DNA of 64,000 nucleotides from Candidatus Gastranaerophilales bacterium (GCA_944323875.1 CALUUH010000004.1:1-64000), one strand, 5' to 3'; positions 1-9,835 are shown, numbered from the stretch's first letter. A program made the numbers and translations. Notes: generated by a model not told the origin, from the letters alone.

Positions 1-98
1 GTATCGCAAATTTATTATGTAATAATGTTACAGATTTTTCCATATTTGTATTTTTAACAGGTATAATTATAGTTGTTAAAATTTTAGTTTAAAAAGGC

Positions 99-134
99 AA
101 AAGGACAACTTTATATAATGGAGTTGTCCTTTTT
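99..134 (-). terminator. Hairpin terminator after clpB
   Basis: An 11-bp stem (AAAGGACAACT paired with AGTTGTCCTTT) with an AT-rich loop and T/A runs on both sides. It lies just past the clpB stop on the minus strand and could act in both directions. Confidence 0.75.
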
Positions 135-155
135 GTAAAAAATTAATTATTTAAT

Positions 156-2756
156 TTATATTTTTTTAAATGTGATTTCGTCGTTATCAACATCAATTAG
201 GACTTTGTCGCCGCGGCGGAACTTTTGTTCCAGAAGCAGTTTTGACAATGGATTTTCTACCATCTGACGGATTACGCGTTTCAGCGGTCTTGCACCGTAA
301 ACAGGATTAAATCCGCGTGTTGCAAGAAATTCCTTAGCTTCATCAGTGATTGTGAATTCTATTTCCTGATCAGCAAGCAATTTTCTTAAATAATCCATCT
401 GGATATCAACAATCGCTGACAACTGCTGTAAATTCAGTGCTTTGAAGAATATTGTTTCATCTATTCTGTTTAAAAATTCCGGTTTGAAACGGCTTTTTAA
501 AACCTCCATAACCTTGTCTTTTGTTTCTTCAAAATCCTGCTGTGACATCATTGAATTAAGTGTATTTTCAAGTATGATATCACTGCCGATATTACTTGTC
601 ATTATGATAAGTGTATTCTTAAAGTCAATTGTTCGGCCTTTTGAATCCGTTAAACGCCCGTCATCAAAGATTTGCAGCATTATATTGAACACATCCGGAT
701 GTGCTTTTTCAATTTCATCAAAAAGTACAACTGAATACGGTTTTCTTCTGACAGCTTCTGTCAACTGACCGCCTTCTTCATAACCGACATATCCCGGAGG
801 CGCGCCGACAAGTCTTGCTACATTATGTTTTTCCATATATTCAGACATATCAATACGGATAAGTGCATCTTCATCATTGAACATAAATTCAGCAAGAGCC
901 TTTGCAAGTTCTGTTTTACCAACACCTGTCGGACCTAAGAACAAGAATGTACCTATCGGACGTTTCGGGTCTTTTAAGCCGGAACGCGCGCGTCGTATTG
1001 CATCTGAAACCGTTACGACAGCCTCGTCCTGACCGATAAGCCGTTTATGCAAAATGTCTTCCATCTTTAATAATTTTTGTTTTTCACTTTCAACAAGTTT
1101 ATTAACCGGAATACCTGTCCATTTGCTTACAACATTTGCAATATCTTCAGCGTCTATTTCTTCTTTAAGCAGCTGATTAGATACTCTTTCCTTGTTTTGA
1201 ATTGCTTTTAACTGTTTTTCCAGTTCAAGCAGTTTACCGTATTTGAGTTCAGCAGCTGTTTGCAAATCAGTGTTGCGTTCAGCTTCATCAATCTTGCGTT
1301 TTACGTCCTCAATTTGCTCTTTTAAGCCGGCTTCACCGGTAATTGTTGCTTTTTCACTTTCCCATTGCGCTTTAAGTTTGGAAGTTTTTGCTTCAAGTTC
1401 GTTGATTTGTTTTGTGATATCTTCGACTTTAGCTTTTGCTTCGTCGCTATCTTCTTTTTTTAATGCTTCACGTTCAATTTCCAATTGGATTTTCTGACGC
1501 AGCATAGAATCTATTTCTTCCGGCATAGAATCTATCTGGATACGCAAGGATGATGCGGCTTCATCAATCAAATCTATTGCTTTATCAGGCAAAAATCTGT
1601 CTGTTATGTATCTGTCTGATAATTTAGCGGCTTCAATCAAAGCATCATCAAGTATTCTAACACCGTGGTGAACTTCATATTTATCTTTCAATCCACGCAA
1701 AATACTGATTGTATCTTCAACACTCGGTTCATCAACCATTACAGGCTGAAAACGACGTTCAAGTGCCGGATCTTTTTCTATGTATTTTCTGTATTCATTA
1801 ATAGTTGTAGCGCCGATTGTTCGCAAAACGCCTCTTGCAAGCATTGGTTTTAAGAGGTTGCCGGCATCCATAGACCCTTCTGTTGCACCGGCACCGACTA
1901 CGGTGTGTAATTCATCAATAAACATTACAATTTCGCCGTTTGAATCCTCAACTTCTTTTAAAACTGCTTTCAAACGTTCTTCGAATTCTCCGCGGAACTT
2001 TGCGCCTGCGACAAGTGCACCTAAATCCAGTGAAATAAGTTTTACATCTTTAAGGCTCATCGGCACATCACCTCTTACGATACGTTGTGCAAGGCCTTCA
2101 ACTATTGCGGTTTTTCCAACACCCGGTTCACCTATCAGAACAGGGTTATTTTTTGTTCTTCTGTTAAGTACCTGAATTATCCTTCGGACCTCTTCATCAC
2201 GGCCGATTACAGGGTCGAGTTTGCCTTTTCTTGCAAGGGCGGTGAGGTCAGTTGAATATTTTTCAAGTGCTTTCATATTTTCTTCTGCATTTTTATTATC
2301 CACTTTTTTATTACCTCTTATTTTTTTCATAACATTTAATACTGTTGAGCTTTCTACTCTGAAATCTTTCAGGAGTTTTTGGATATTTGAATTGTCAAGC
2401 CTTGTCATAGCAAGTAAAATCAATTCAATTCCTACAAATTCGTCTTTCATTTCTCCTGCAATTTCTTGTGCAGTATCAAGCAGTCTTACAGTTTCGTTTG
2501 ACAAAAACAACTGGCTTGTATTCGGCGGGGTTGAGATTGTCGGGAATGAGTTTACGGCAGCCACAACCCTGTCAATAAAGCTTTGTGTCAACAATTTCAA
2601 ATCCGTAAGATAGTCTTTTATAATACCGTTATCTCTAATCATTGCAAGCATAATATGTTCGGGTTGCAATTCTGTATTCTTGTGCGAATTCATAATTGCG
2701 CTTGCAGATGACAGAATTTCCTGAGAATAATTAGTCAGTTTGTTAAAATCTACCAT
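156..2756 (-). CDS. clpB: ATP-dependent disaggregase ClpB
   Basis: Hsp100 AAA+ disaggregase that threads aggregated proteins through a hexameric pore, working with DnaK in the cytosol. The 866-aa length is normal for ClpB. Visible in order: an N-terminal Clp-N repeat domain (to about residue 150), first AAA+ module with GEPGVGKT near 208, the long coiled-coil middle domain (about 400-530) that separates ClpB from ClpA and ClpC, a second AAA+ module with GPTGVGKT near 606, and the C-terminal D2 domain. The motif SKWTGIPV precedes the second module. A TGGAG Shine-Dalgarno site precedes the ATG, and a sigma70-like promoter lies immediately upstream. I saw no CIRCE element. It appears monocistronic. 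Confidence 0.97.
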   Translation of the reverse strand: MVDFNKLTNYSQEILSSASAIMNSHKNTELQPEHIMLAMIRDNGIIKDYLTDLKLLTQSFIDRVVAAVNSFPTISTPPNTSQLFLSNETVRLLDTAQEIAGEMKDEFVGIELILLAMTRLDNSNIQKLLKDFRVESSTVLNVMKKIRGNKKVDNKNAEENMKALEKYSTDLTALARKGKLDPVIGRDEEVRRIIQVLNRRTKNNPVLIGEPGVGKTAIVEGLAQRIVRGDVPMSLKDVKLISLDLGALVAGAKFRGEFEERLKAVLKEVEDSNGEIVMFIDELHTVVGAGATEGSMDAGNLLKPMLARGVLRTIGATTINEYRKYIEKDPALERRFQPVMVDEPSVEDTISILRGLKDKYEVHHGVRILDDALIEAAKLSDRYITDRFLPDKAIDLIDEAASSLRIQIDSMPEEIDSMLRQKIQLEIEREALKKEDSDEAKAKVEDITKQINELEAKTSKLKAQWESEKATITGEAGLKEQIEDVKRKIDEAERNTDLQTAAELKYGKLLELEKQLKAIQNKERVSNQLLKEEIDAEDIANVVSKWTGIPVNKLVESEKQKLLKMEDILHKRLIGQDEAVVTVSDAIRRARSGLKDPKRPIGTFLFLGPTGVGKTELAKALAEFMFNDEDALIRIDMSEYMEKHNVARLVGAPPGYVGYEEGGQLTEAVRRKPYSVVLFDEIEKAHPDVFNIMLQIFDDGRLTDSKGRTIDFKNTLIIMTSNIGSDIILENTLNSMMSQQDFEETKDKVMEVLKSRFKPEFLNRIDETIFFKALNLQQLSAIVDIQMDYLRKLLADQEIEFTITDEAKEFLATRGFNPVYGARPLKRVIRQMVENPLSKLLLEQKFRRGDKVLIDVDNDEITFKKI

Positions 2757-2781
2757 AGTCCAACTCCATTTACTGTTACTT

Positions 2782-2810
2782 GTATTATCATTTTAAGGCT
2801 AATTTGGCAA
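2782..2810 (-). promoter_or_regulatory. Predicted sigma70 promoter of clpB
   Basis: On the minus strand TTGCCA (2810-2805) and TAATAC (2787-2782) are separated by exactly 17 nt, about 25 nt upstream of the clpB start. The rest of the clpB to 3100 gap (2811-3099) holds no gene I can support. The minus-strand reading frame there lacks a ribosome site and is very basic and aromatic, as AT-rich noise would be. Confidence 0.55.
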
Positions 2811-3099
2811 AAGTCAGGAAAATTAACGATTATTTAATATTTTATAGTTGAGATGTATGCCCGAAATCTTTCAGAGGGATGCCTTGATAAAAGGAAAATA
2901 ATGCATTTAATAAGGGAAAATAGTGTAAAAAGTAAAAATTTGAAAGCGGCGTAATTAGGGCGTTTGGGATGAAAAAATAGCCACTTGGTGTAGGTGAAAA
3001 CACTTAGACGAAAACATGTATATGTTTTTGTGGACTTGCGGAGTAGAAATAAAGGTTTAAAATAGAAATATCTGGTTAAAAAAGAAAGGAGCAATAAAA

Positions 3100-4326
3100 A
3101 TGACAAACAATGAAGAAAAAGTTCACGTAAGAGCTTACGTAAAAGACGACGGAACTAAAGTTAAAGAGCACTACAGAGGTCTGCCGGACGGAATGTCTGA
3201 TGTCTCAACAGAAACAGATAACTACAATACGATACTGTATGGCAAAATTGAAAAAAGCTTGCCAACAAGAGCTGAAAATTTAAGTAAGGAATCGATGTAT
3301 TTAGATGAAATGCATACACTACTGGATGCACGTGAACATGCGGAGAATACAGCAAAAAAATCAAAGGAGTATGCTGCTAAATTTATAGATAAAGTTGAAC
3401 GTGCACAGTTAAACGGCAATTTGGGAGAAGTTAGAAAGTCCTTTGAAGAATTACAAGCAGTGCATCAAGAACAACATATACAGCATAAAGAGTTACTGAT
3501 GAAATTAGTATATACAAACAATCAAAAAGAGTATTCTAAACTATATAAAATGTATATTGCACAGCGAGAACGCCTGTTAGATAAGGATTATAATATGAAT
3601 GTTATAAAATGGGCTATAGATAATAAAAATATTACAATGATGAAACAGCACGCAAAAGAATACTATAATACTTATAATGAAGTCTATAACTATTATAAAA
3701 ATATTACAAATCCAATCAGAACAGTAATGCATGGGCACCCTAATTTTCAAAAAACAAGTATAGGGCTAGTTATGAATTTTTCTGGCGAAGATGCTCATGC
3801 TTTGTGGAAAATCGCGACTGAGGACATAAGCACAAGTGAACAATATATTAATAAGAATGGCAGATTTGTTAAGAGTATATCAGACTTACCACCTAATTTA
3901 CAAAAAATAGTAAGAAGCAAAGTGCAAGAACAATTACACCAAAATGATACGTTCGGAATAATGTTTCATTCAAATAGTTCATTATCAAAGTCTATAGAAA
4001 ACAGTTTTAAATTTAGAAAATTTTTAAATGAAAATAAAAAAAATATTTTAAAATCTTCTATAGTGGCCAATAAAAGTATCAATACATATCCAAATTGGAA
4101 TTCTGGTTTAGCCTTAGGACACATAGATATTATTGATTTAAGATTAGATTCCGATTTAAATATAAGAGCACATATTTTAGATACATACGATTTTAATGAG
4201 AATGACCCTAATCCGGCCGTTGAATGGGCAAGAAATGTGCAAGAACATCGTTTACTTAAAAATTATTTTACGATAACTGAAATCTCCATTCCATTTGCTA
4301 AATGGATTTATTTGTTAGATTTTTAG
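3100..4326 (+). CDS. Toxin-like protein with conserved N-terminal HVRAY...HYRG motif
   Basis: 408 aa, function not recognised. The start has a clear AAAGGAG site. Residues 9-27 carry HVRAYVKDDGTKVKEHYRG, a short module I associate with the N-termini of variable, phage-like or polymorphic-toxin-like proteins. A charged, probably coiled-coil region follows (about 60-200), then a globular C-terminus (about 300-408) containing a GHIDIID segment and an aromatic end. There is no signal peptide or membrane segment. Codon use is more AT-rich than in the housekeeping neighbours, which suggests acquired DNA. It converges on four small membrane-protein genes 7 bp beyond its stop. Whether they act as immunity partners is speculation; the opposite orientation argues against a simple operon. 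Confidence 0.7.
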   Translation: MTNNEEKVHVRAYVKDDGTKVKEHYRGLPDGMSDVSTETDNYNTILYGKIEKSLPTRAENLSKESMYLDEMHTLLDAREHAENTAKKSKEYAAKFIDKVERAQLNGNLGEVRKSFEELQAVHQEQHIQHKELLMKLVYTNNQKEYSKLYKMYIAQRERLLDKDYNMNVIKWAIDNKNITMMKQHAKEYYNTYNEVYNYYKNITNPIRTVMHGHPNFQKTSIGLVMNFSGEDAHALWKIATEDISTSEQYINKNGRFVKSISDLPPNLQKIVRSKVQEQLHQNDTFGIMFHSNSSLSKSIENSFKFRKFLNENKKNILKSSIVANKSINTYPNWNSGLALGHIDIIDLRLDSDLNIRAHILDTYDFNENDPNPAVEWARNVQEHRLLKNYFTITEISIPFAKWIYLLDF

Positions 4327-4332
4327 TAAAAA

Positions 4333-4719
4333 TCAAGTAAAAACTAAAATAAATTTTGTACATAACAATACTTGAATAATGAGGGCTATTGATAAACTTA
4401 AATAGTCCTTTTTATTTAAGTGAATATCTTTATAATATTTAATAAGAACACAAAAGATGATGTGTGTTGCTATAAGCAAAATCAAATAAATACCAAAATA
4501 AAAACTATAAAAACATAACCCCGTTAATATTGCCTCCGGGTCATATAAAATATTAATTCCGCTCGGTATTATTAAGTACAATATTATTACATATAGCAAT
4601 AATATTATAGTGAGCAAGCTCATGAGTATGATTGCATCTAACATAATCAATAAAAATACGAAATTTTTAAATTTACTTAAATTTTCCATACATACACCTG
4701 TAGAAATAAAAGTTATCAA
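4333..4719 (-). CDS. Small membrane protein, cassette B second gene
   Basis: 128 aa from a TTG start that overlaps the TGA stop of the preceding gene. An ATG 30 nt further in (4689) has an AGGTG-like site and gives MENLSKF, an equally good start. Four hydrophobic segments are visible, with a short cytosolic-type motif IKYYKDIHLNKKDY between segments 3 and 4. The 5094-5435 protein has the related IKYHRHISINPDDY at the same place, so the two are paralogs produced by tandem duplication. No known family recognised. Confidence 0.6.
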   Translation of the reverse strand: MITFISTGVCMENLSKFKNFVFLLIMLDAIILMSLLTIILLLYVIILYLIIPSGINILYDPEAILTGLCFYSFYFGIYLILLIATHIIFCVLIKYYKDIHLNKKDYLSLSIALIIQVLLCTKFILVFT

Positions 4720-4976
4720 TCGTGGAACTTGGATTGTAAATAATTAAAATATTTAATCAGAATAAAGCTTATTATCAGCAAGAGAATTAAATGCAGGGTT
4801 GAAAAACGTATAACAAGAATGATATTTTCTCCTATTGAATTAGAATTAAACTCGTAGGTTACAAAGTACCATAAGACGAAAGTATATATCGCCAATCCTG
4901 CAATACTCCAGAAGCCCATAGTTATTCTTTTCAAAAGAATAAAGATTTGTTTAATTGATTTTTTATTTTTATTCAT
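4716..4976 (-). CDS. Small membrane protein, cassette B first gene
   Basis: 86 aa with two hydrophobic segments after a lysine-rich N-terminus. The segment FWSIAGLAIYTFVLWY resembles LWSTAALYFYIVSC of the 5437-5784 protein, so it looks like that gene's shorter paralog and lacks its last two membrane segments. It is directly followed by, and overlaps, 4333-4719. A 60-bp repeat lies upstream (5029-5090), copied upstream of cassette A. Function unknown. Confidence 0.55.
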   Translation of the reverse strand: MNKNKKSIKQIFILLKRITMGFWSIAGLAIYTFVLWYFVTYEFNSNSIGENIILVIRFSTLHLILLLIISFILIKYFNYLQSKFHD

Positions 4977-5028
4977 AATCAGAAATAATTTTAATATTAT
5001 CTATTTTAATAATAAATACGTAAACGTC

Positions 5029-5090
5029 AAAGTCAATATCTTAATCCAAAATAATTCTATCAAATTTTATACAAAATACAATTAGCCATT
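5029..5090. repeat. Direct repeat, copy 1, upstream of membrane cassette B
   Basis: About 60 bp almost identical to 5837-5897; the left 36 nt match exactly and both end in ATTAGCCAT. Each copy lies just upstream of a two-gene membrane-protein cassette, so leader plus two genes were duplicated as a unit. Confidence 0.85.
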
Positions 5091-5093
5091 TGG

Positions 5094-5435
5094 CTATTGA
5101 AAGAATGGATATACAAGCAAAATAAAATAACAAATCTGTATAACAATACAAATTTTTAACTTCTTATAATCATCAGGATTGATCGAAATATGCCTATGAT
5201 ATTTAATAAGATTTTCGGCCACAAACTTCCCTGTCATTAATCCTAATATATAAAAAGCACAAACAAATATAAACAATAAAATATTTAAAATAGCATTATC
5301 TACAATAAAAAACAACATTCCAATCAAAAGAAAGAGCCAGATTACAGATACCCATAAAAATAAAAAACTAAACTGTAAAATAGTCAGTAACCAAATAAGT
5401 ATTTTCTTTATATAATTCATAAAAATTGAATACAT
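5094..5435 (-). CDS. Small membrane protein, cassette A second gene
   Basis: 113 aa with about four hydrophobic segments; ATG preceded by GAGG at good spacing, right after the stop of 5437-5784. IKYHRHISINPDDYKKL between the last two segments matches the same region of the 4333-4719 protein. Unknown function; likely inner membrane. Tandem paralogs beside a toxin-like gene are compatible with immunity proteins, but nothing in the sequence proves it. Confidence 0.6.
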   Translation of the reverse strand: MYSIFMNYIKKILIWLLTILQFSFLFLWVSVIWLFLLIGMLFFIVDNAILNILLFIFVCAFYILGLMTGKFVAENLIKYHRHISINPDDYKKLKICIVIQICYFILLVYPFFQ

Positions 5436-5436
5436 T

Positions 5437-5784
5437 CTATGCCTCGATCATTATTTGAAAAAATATATAAAATGCAGCCAGTAATGCAAATACGATTAAA
5501 AATATAATTATCGACATTATTACATTTTTTAAATCCGCCGGAAAATGAATTTGCTCTCTGCAATATTTCACACCCTTTTTGACATAATTTATTAAGAAAT
5601 AAAGTGCATAAAAATACAAAAAAGAGAATACTGCCACAAAAAATATTGTACCAAAATCAAGCGGCCATATCAAATCTATACAAGATACAATATAAAAATA
5701 CAAAGCTGCTGTGCTCCACAATAAAAGAAACAGGCAATGAAAGTACAACATTACGAGTGTAAATATTTTATTGAAATCAATCAT
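5437..5784 (-). CDS. Small membrane protein, cassette A first gene
   Basis: 115 aa, four predicted membrane segments, with a basic loop VKKGVKYCREQIHFPADLK before the last one, in the same position as the loops of its paralogs. AAGGAT precedes the ATG. It heads cassette A (5784 to 5094), whose leader is repeat copy 2. Family not recognised. Confidence 0.6.
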   Translation of the reverse strand: MIDFNKIFTLVMLYFHCLFLLLWSTAALYFYIVSCIDLIWPLDFGTIFFVAVFSFLYFYALYFLINYVKKGVKYCREQIHFPADLKNVIMSIIIFLIVFALLAAFYIFFQIMIEA

Positions 5785-5836
5785 AATAGATATATCCTTA
5801 ACAAATTATATCTTAATAATAAATCCATATAAATAA

Positions 5837-5897
5837 AAAGTCAATATCTTAATCCAAAATAATTCTATCAAAATCTTTACCAAATACAATTAGCCAT
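5837..5897. repeat. Direct repeat, copy 2, upstream of membrane cassette A
   Basis: Second copy of the 60-bp element at 5029-5090, located between the start of the 5437-5784 gene and the metK promoter. It probably contains the cassette promoter. Confidence 0.85.
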
Positions 5898-5970
5898 ATA
5901 GTCAGGCGTGCAAAATTTTAAATCATTAACCGGATAATTGTGCCGCATTTAATAATTGTTCACACATTAT

Positions 5971-5999
5971 TTGATTTTAAAAATTCTTTGTTCTAAAAT
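5971..5999 (+). promoter_or_regulatory. Predicted sigma70 promoter of metK
   Basis: TTGATT (5971-5976), 17 nt, TAAAAT (5994-5999). Transcription would begin near 6006 and give a leader of about 70 nt containing the hairpin at 6015-6045. Confidence 0.55.
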
Positions 6000-6014
6000 G
6001 TCAGTTAATGATGT

Positions 6015-6045
6015 GGCCGGGTTGGAATTAAAAAACTTACCGGCC
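6015..6045 (+). promoter_or_regulatory. metK leader hairpin, possible SAM-responsive element
   Basis: GGCCGG (6015-6020) pairs with CCGGCC (6040-6045) around a 19-nt loop, only 16 nt ahead of the AAGGAG of metK. A GC-rich stem in a short AT-rich leader of metK suggests regulation. I could not match it to a named SAM riboswitch class, so this is a candidate only. Confidence 0.35.
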
Positions 6046-6076
6046 GGTACAAAAACAAATTAAGGAGAAATTGGAA

Positions 6077-7369
6077 ATGACACCAAGAAATTTTTTGTTC
6101 ACTTCTGAATCAGTAACAGAAGGCCACCCCGACAAAGTTTGCGATCAGATCTCTGACGCGATTTTGGATGAATTTTTGACTAAATACCCGCAGGCAAGAG
6201 TCGCTGCGGAAACAACCGTTACTACAGGTATGGCGCTTGTATGCGGTGAAATTACAGCCGATTGTTATGTGGATATTCCTGCTGTGGTTAGAAATACCAT
6301 AAAAAATATAGGTTACGTCGGCACAAGCGGCGGCGGATTTGATTATAAAACATGTGCTGTTTTGACAAGTATTGATGAACAGTCTTGCGATATCGCAGGC
6401 GGCGTTAATAAAGCACTCGAATCTCGTTCTGATAATGCTGATACATCTGTTTCGGAAACAGAAAACATAGGTGCAGGCGATCAAGGTATTATGTTTGGTT
6501 ACGCTTGTAACGAAACACCTGAATTAATGCCGTTGCCAATTAGTCTTGCACACAAATTATCACACAGATTGGCTCAAGTAAGAAAACAGGGTATCTTAAA
6601 TTACCTCAGACCGGATGGCAAATCTCAGGTTACTGTTGAATATGTTGACGGAAAACCTGCAAGAATTGACACTGTGTTAATTTCAACGCAACACGACCCT
6701 GAAATTAACGGTGAATGCGATAATCAAAAGGTTCAGGATATCATAAGACGCGATATTATTGCTTATGTTATTGATGAAGTTTTTGCACACGAAACAATAA
6801 AACTTGATGATACAACAAAAATTCTGGTTAACCCTTCAGGACGTTTTGTAGTAGGCGGCCCTCAAGGTGATGCAGGATTAACAGGACGCAAAATCATCGT
6901 TGACACTTACGGCGGTTATTCACGTCACGGCGGCGGTGCTTTCTCAGGCAAAGATCCGACAAAAGTAGACCGTTCAGCAGCATACGCGGCAAGATATGTT
7001 GCTAAAAATATCGTAGCCGCAGGTCTGGCTGAAAAATGCGAAATTGAACTTGCTTATGCTATCGGTGTTGCTGAACCTGTATCAATCATGGTTGACACAT
7101 TCGGCACAGGTAAAATTTCAGATGATGAAATTTCTACACTGGTTTCAAAAACTTTTGATTTAAGACCGGCTGCAATCATCAATCAGTTTGATCTTCGCGG
7201 TTTGCCGGCTAAAAATGGCGGTAAATTCTACCAGTTATTAGCTGCTTACGGCCACATGGGAAGAACTGACATCGATGTTCCGTGGGAAAGAACAGATAAG
7301 GCTGACTATTTAAAGTCACAAGTCTGCAATTGTGGATGTGATAAAGTAGCCTGCACTTGTTCTAAATAG
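6077..7369 (+). CDS. metK: S-adenosylmethionine synthetase with Cys-rich tail
   Basis: Makes SAM from methionine and ATP. An ATG at 6077 sits 9 nt after AAGGAG and is preferred over the in-frame TTG at 6071, which lies too close to that site. Visible signatures: TEGHPDK near residue 15, [12 protein letters not shown] near 132 and [16 protein letters not shown] near 285, all canonical. 430 aa is longer than the usual 380-400. The protein ends in [15 protein letters not shown], with five cysteines in 15 residues, which is not part of the normal MetK fold and looks like a metal-binding or redox tail. It has its own promoter and leader hairpin and ends at a strong hairpin terminator shared with the convergent gene. 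Confidence 0.97.
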   Translation: MTPRNFLFTSESVTEGHPDKVCDQISDAILDEFLTKYPQARVAAETTVTTGMALVCGEITADCYVDIPAVVRNTIKNIGYVGTSGGGFDYKTCAVLTSIDEQSCDIAGGVNKALESRSDNADTSVSETENIGAGDQGIMFGYACNETPELMPLPISLAHKLSHRLAQVRKQGILNYLRPDGKSQVTVEYVDGKPARIDTVLISTQHDPEINGECDNQKVQDIIRRDIIAYVIDEVFAHETIKLDDTTKILVNPSGRFVVGGPQGDAGLTGRKIIVDTYGGYSRHGGGAFSGKDPTKVDRSAAYAARYVAKNIVAAGLAEKCEIELAYAIGVAEPVSIMVDTFGTGKISDDEISTLVSKTFDLRPAAIINQFDLRGLPAKNGGKFYQLLAAYGHMGRTDIDVPWERTDKADYLKSQVCNCGCDKVACTCSK

Positions 7370-7392
7370 TTTCCTCAGAACTTGAAATTATC

Positions 7393-7418
7393 AAAAGAGA
7401 GCCGCAAGGCTCTCTTTT
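7393..7418 (+). terminator. Bidirectional terminator between metK and 7422 gene
   Basis: AAAAGAGAGCC / GGCTCTCTTTT stem with a GCAA tetraloop, flanked by T and A runs, between two convergent stops. Confidence 0.9.
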
Positions 7419-7421
7419 TGA

Positions 7422-8651
7422 TTACGGTACGACAGGGCCGTTGTAGCTTCTATACAGCGCCATAACTTCCGGTGAATATTTTGCGCCGTTTAATAGACCT
7501 GCATAAACCTCGGCTACAAATTCCATTGGTTCTGTTTTTGCGTATGAGGAAACCTCACTCGCAATTCGCTGCTTAAATGTATTAGACTTAAATTCAGCAT
7601 TACGCTGTTTTAATGCAGAGAATGAAGTTGTTCTGAAATGCCTGAAATGTCCGTATTCATGATATATTACATGGAACTTGTTATTCGTAACAGATTTTTG
7701 CGGATCAATATAGGCTTTGACTCCTTTGGCTTTCAGCTTGTCAATTATGTTGTAAAATTCTTCGTGCTGTGCGTTTTTATCCAATTTTGAAATCTGTTCA
7801 AGTGATTTGAACTCGCCGCTGTTTAAATATTTTTTGTATTTCGGATTGTTGTACAACTCTTCAATTAATTTCATCGGATTTTGGCGTAATATCTTGTTTG
7901 GTTCTAATAGCGCATTAATCTCATGGTATAACTGCCGGCTTTCAGTTACATCAAATGCCCTTGGATTTCGTTTGAAAGCTTGAATATGCTGTGCAACCTG
8001 CCGCTGGAATTTCGGATCTATAAATGAGACCTGTGAAAAATCATTTTTTACAGCTTTTTTGTACCAGTTTGCAAGCGTTTTTTTATCATCTGCCGGTGTG
8101 TTGTCAATTTTACTCAGTAACCTTTGCAAAAGTAGTTTTTTATTGTCCGGAGATATTGCAAGCGTATCGCGTTCTTTGTTGTAATAAGCATCTCCGACAA
8201 TGTTTTTACTTGTATCTTTAATTACATTAGCCGGCATTGGTGCCTTGCCCTTGTATTTGTTATAAATCTGCGTTAATCCCTCATTCACCCAGTTTGCAAG
8301 CTCCAAATCGCCCTGAAGGTTAAAATTCTTTATTCCCAATTTTGTACGGGCGTAAGTTATGGCTTCACTCATTGTTTTTGCTTTGGTGAATTCAAGCTGC
8401 TCCGGACGTGAATAAGGTCTGGTTTGATATTGCGGTTTTTGTACCTGCTGATTTTGTTTTTGATTAATATCAAGATCCGGATACATACTGACAACAGGTT
8501 GCGGAGCCGGTCCGAATATGGATTGAGAATGCATAGAGACCGCAGGCATGTAAAATGCAGTGAACGGACTATTTGAATAAATAAAATTATTCATATTCCT
8601 TATCCAATTAAACTGCAAGTCAAAATTTTCCCAATAATTGTTCCAATACAT
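7422..8651 (-). CDS. Putative zinc metalloprotease-like protein (HEYGH)
   Basis: 409 aa, not a family I can name. The C-terminal part carries YHEYGHFRH (about residues 330-338), an HExxH zinc motif, followed about 35 residues later by EPMEFVAEVYAG, whose glutamates could supply the third ligand as in gluzincins. The N-terminal 90 residues are Gln/Pro/Tyr-rich and probably disordered. The middle (about 95-300) is helical and charged. There is no signal peptide, so the location is uncertain. The arrangement (disordered head, helical middle, small HExxH domain) also occurs in effector-like proteins of this lineage. Catalysis is inferred from the motif alone. Confidence 0.7.
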   Translation of the reverse strand: MYWNNYWENFDLQFNWIRNMNNFIYSNSPFTAFYMPAVSMHSQSIFGPAPQPVVSMYPDLDINQKQNQQVQKPQYQTRPYSRPEQLEFTKAKTMSEAITYARTKLGIKNFNLQGDLELANWVNEGLTQIYNKYKGKAPMPANVIKDTSKNIVGDAYYNKERDTLAISPDNKKLLLQRLLSKIDNTPADDKKTLANWYKKAVKNDFSQVSFIDPKFQRQVAQHIQAFKRNPRAFDVTESRQLYHEINALLEPNKILRQNPMKLIEELYNNPKYKKYLNSGEFKSLEQISKLDKNAQHEEFYNIIDKLKAKGVKAYIDPQKSVTNNKFHVIYHEYGHFRHFRTTSFSALKQRNAEFKSNTFKQRIASEVSSYAKTEPMEFVAEVYAGLLNGAKYSPEVMALYRSYNGPVVP

Positions 8652-8713
8652 ATAATATCCCCTATACTATATATAAAGTATTTTTAGAGGAAAAAATTGC
8701 CTGATTTATAAAA

Positions 8714-9835
8714 TTATTTTTCGAAATCAAAATGAGGCTTTTCTTTGTGCTTTTTCATCATATAAGCGCTTATGATAGCGGTAATAGGGACACAGGCCAA
8801 AATTGCAATACTTCCGACAAGCGCAGAGGTTATTTCTGTTGCAACCTGATTAAGGTTAAAGAATTTATTCAGGTCAATATTATTGGCTAAAAGCACAAGT
8901 GGCAGAGCGCTTCCTAAATATACAAGAATAAGTGTGTTTGACATTGTTCCGATTACATCGCGTCCGACATTCATACCGGAATGAAAAAGTTCACGAATAC
9001 TAAGAGAAGAATCAGTATCGTGAATTTCGTTTATTGTGCTTGCAATAGAAACCCCTGTATCCATAAGCGCCCCTAAAGCCGCAATGATTATTGACCCTGC
9101 AAGAACTCCCGTGAAATTCAAATCAGGACGCGCCGTATATAAAAACATACTTTCTTCACCCGAAAAACCTGTCAGATGAGTGATTTTTATTGTCAAAATC
9201 GCAAGCAGAGCAGCAAACAAAAGGCTCGCAACCGTTCCGAGAATTGCGGCCGTACTTTTGGCATTAAAACCACCGACAAGATATATTGTAATTACAGTTG
9301 AAAGTATGCCGACAAGAGAAGCTGCAAGGATTGGCGAGCAGCCGTTCAGTACCAGCGGCATAAGCACACAGAATATTATACCGACTGTTGCCGCAATTGA
9401 AATTAAACTGTTAAGTCCTTTTTTCTTTCCTATTATAAGAACAAGGAGTGCAAACAAACCAAACGTGAAGTACATTGCGTTGTCACGCTTTATGTCTGCA
9501 ATAAATATATCCACATCATCAACCGTAATAACATCATCGGAAACCGGTTCAAAATGCAGGATAACTTTGTCACCTTTTTCAAGTTGAATATCGTATGCAG
9601 GGTTGCCGGTCAACATGTTATCAACAATTCTTTCTGCGCCTTTAAATTCTCCTGTCAAAACTTTTACTGTAACTTCCTGTTTGACATTCTGATCCCCTTG
9701 TTTTAGTCCGGATATATCGACATAATTAATATTTTCAACAACGCCGGTTTCAGAGGGAAGAACTTTTTGTTCCGCAGCAAAAACGAATTGACATATCCCA
9801 AGAATTAAAAAAAGTGCGAATAAGAATTTTTTCAT
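8714..9835 (-). CDS. YibE/F family multi-pass membrane protein
   Basis: 373 aa. A signal peptide (residues 1-20, ending FVFAAE) is followed by a soluble beta-rich domain (about 25-110: VVENINYVDISG, VLTGEFKGAE, GDKVILHF) and then about eight membrane segments to residue 355. This is the domain order of the YibE/F family, whose transport or signalling role is unknown. A charged tail (KKHKEKPHFDFEK) ends it. It follows the 73-aa XRE gene on the same strand, with 40 bp between them and no visible terminator, so the two may be cotranscribed. Confidence 0.85.
   Translation of the reverse strand: MKKFLFALFLILGICQFVFAAEQKVLPSETGVVENINYVDISGLKQGDQNVKQEVTVKVLTGEFKGAERIVDNMLTGNPAYDIQLEKGDKVILHFEPVSDDVITVDDVDIFIADIKRDNAMYFTFGLFALLVLIIGKKKGLNSLISIAATVGIIFCVLMPLVLNGCSPILAASLVGILSTVITIYLVGGFNAKSTAAILGTVASLLFAALLAILTIKITHLTGFSGEESMFLYTARPDLNFTGVLAGSIIIAALGALMDTGVSIASTINEIHDTDSSLSIRELFHSGMNVGRDVIGTMSNTLILVYLGSALPLVLLANNIDLNKFFNLNQVATEITSALVGSIAILACVPITAIISAYMMKKHKEKPHFDFEK

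Noticed and set aside
2834-3106. 90-codon minus-strand frame upstream of the toxin-like gene
   Set aside because: No ribosome site, overlaps the start of the 3100 gene and its SD; Phe/Leu/Lys composition expected of AT-rich noise.
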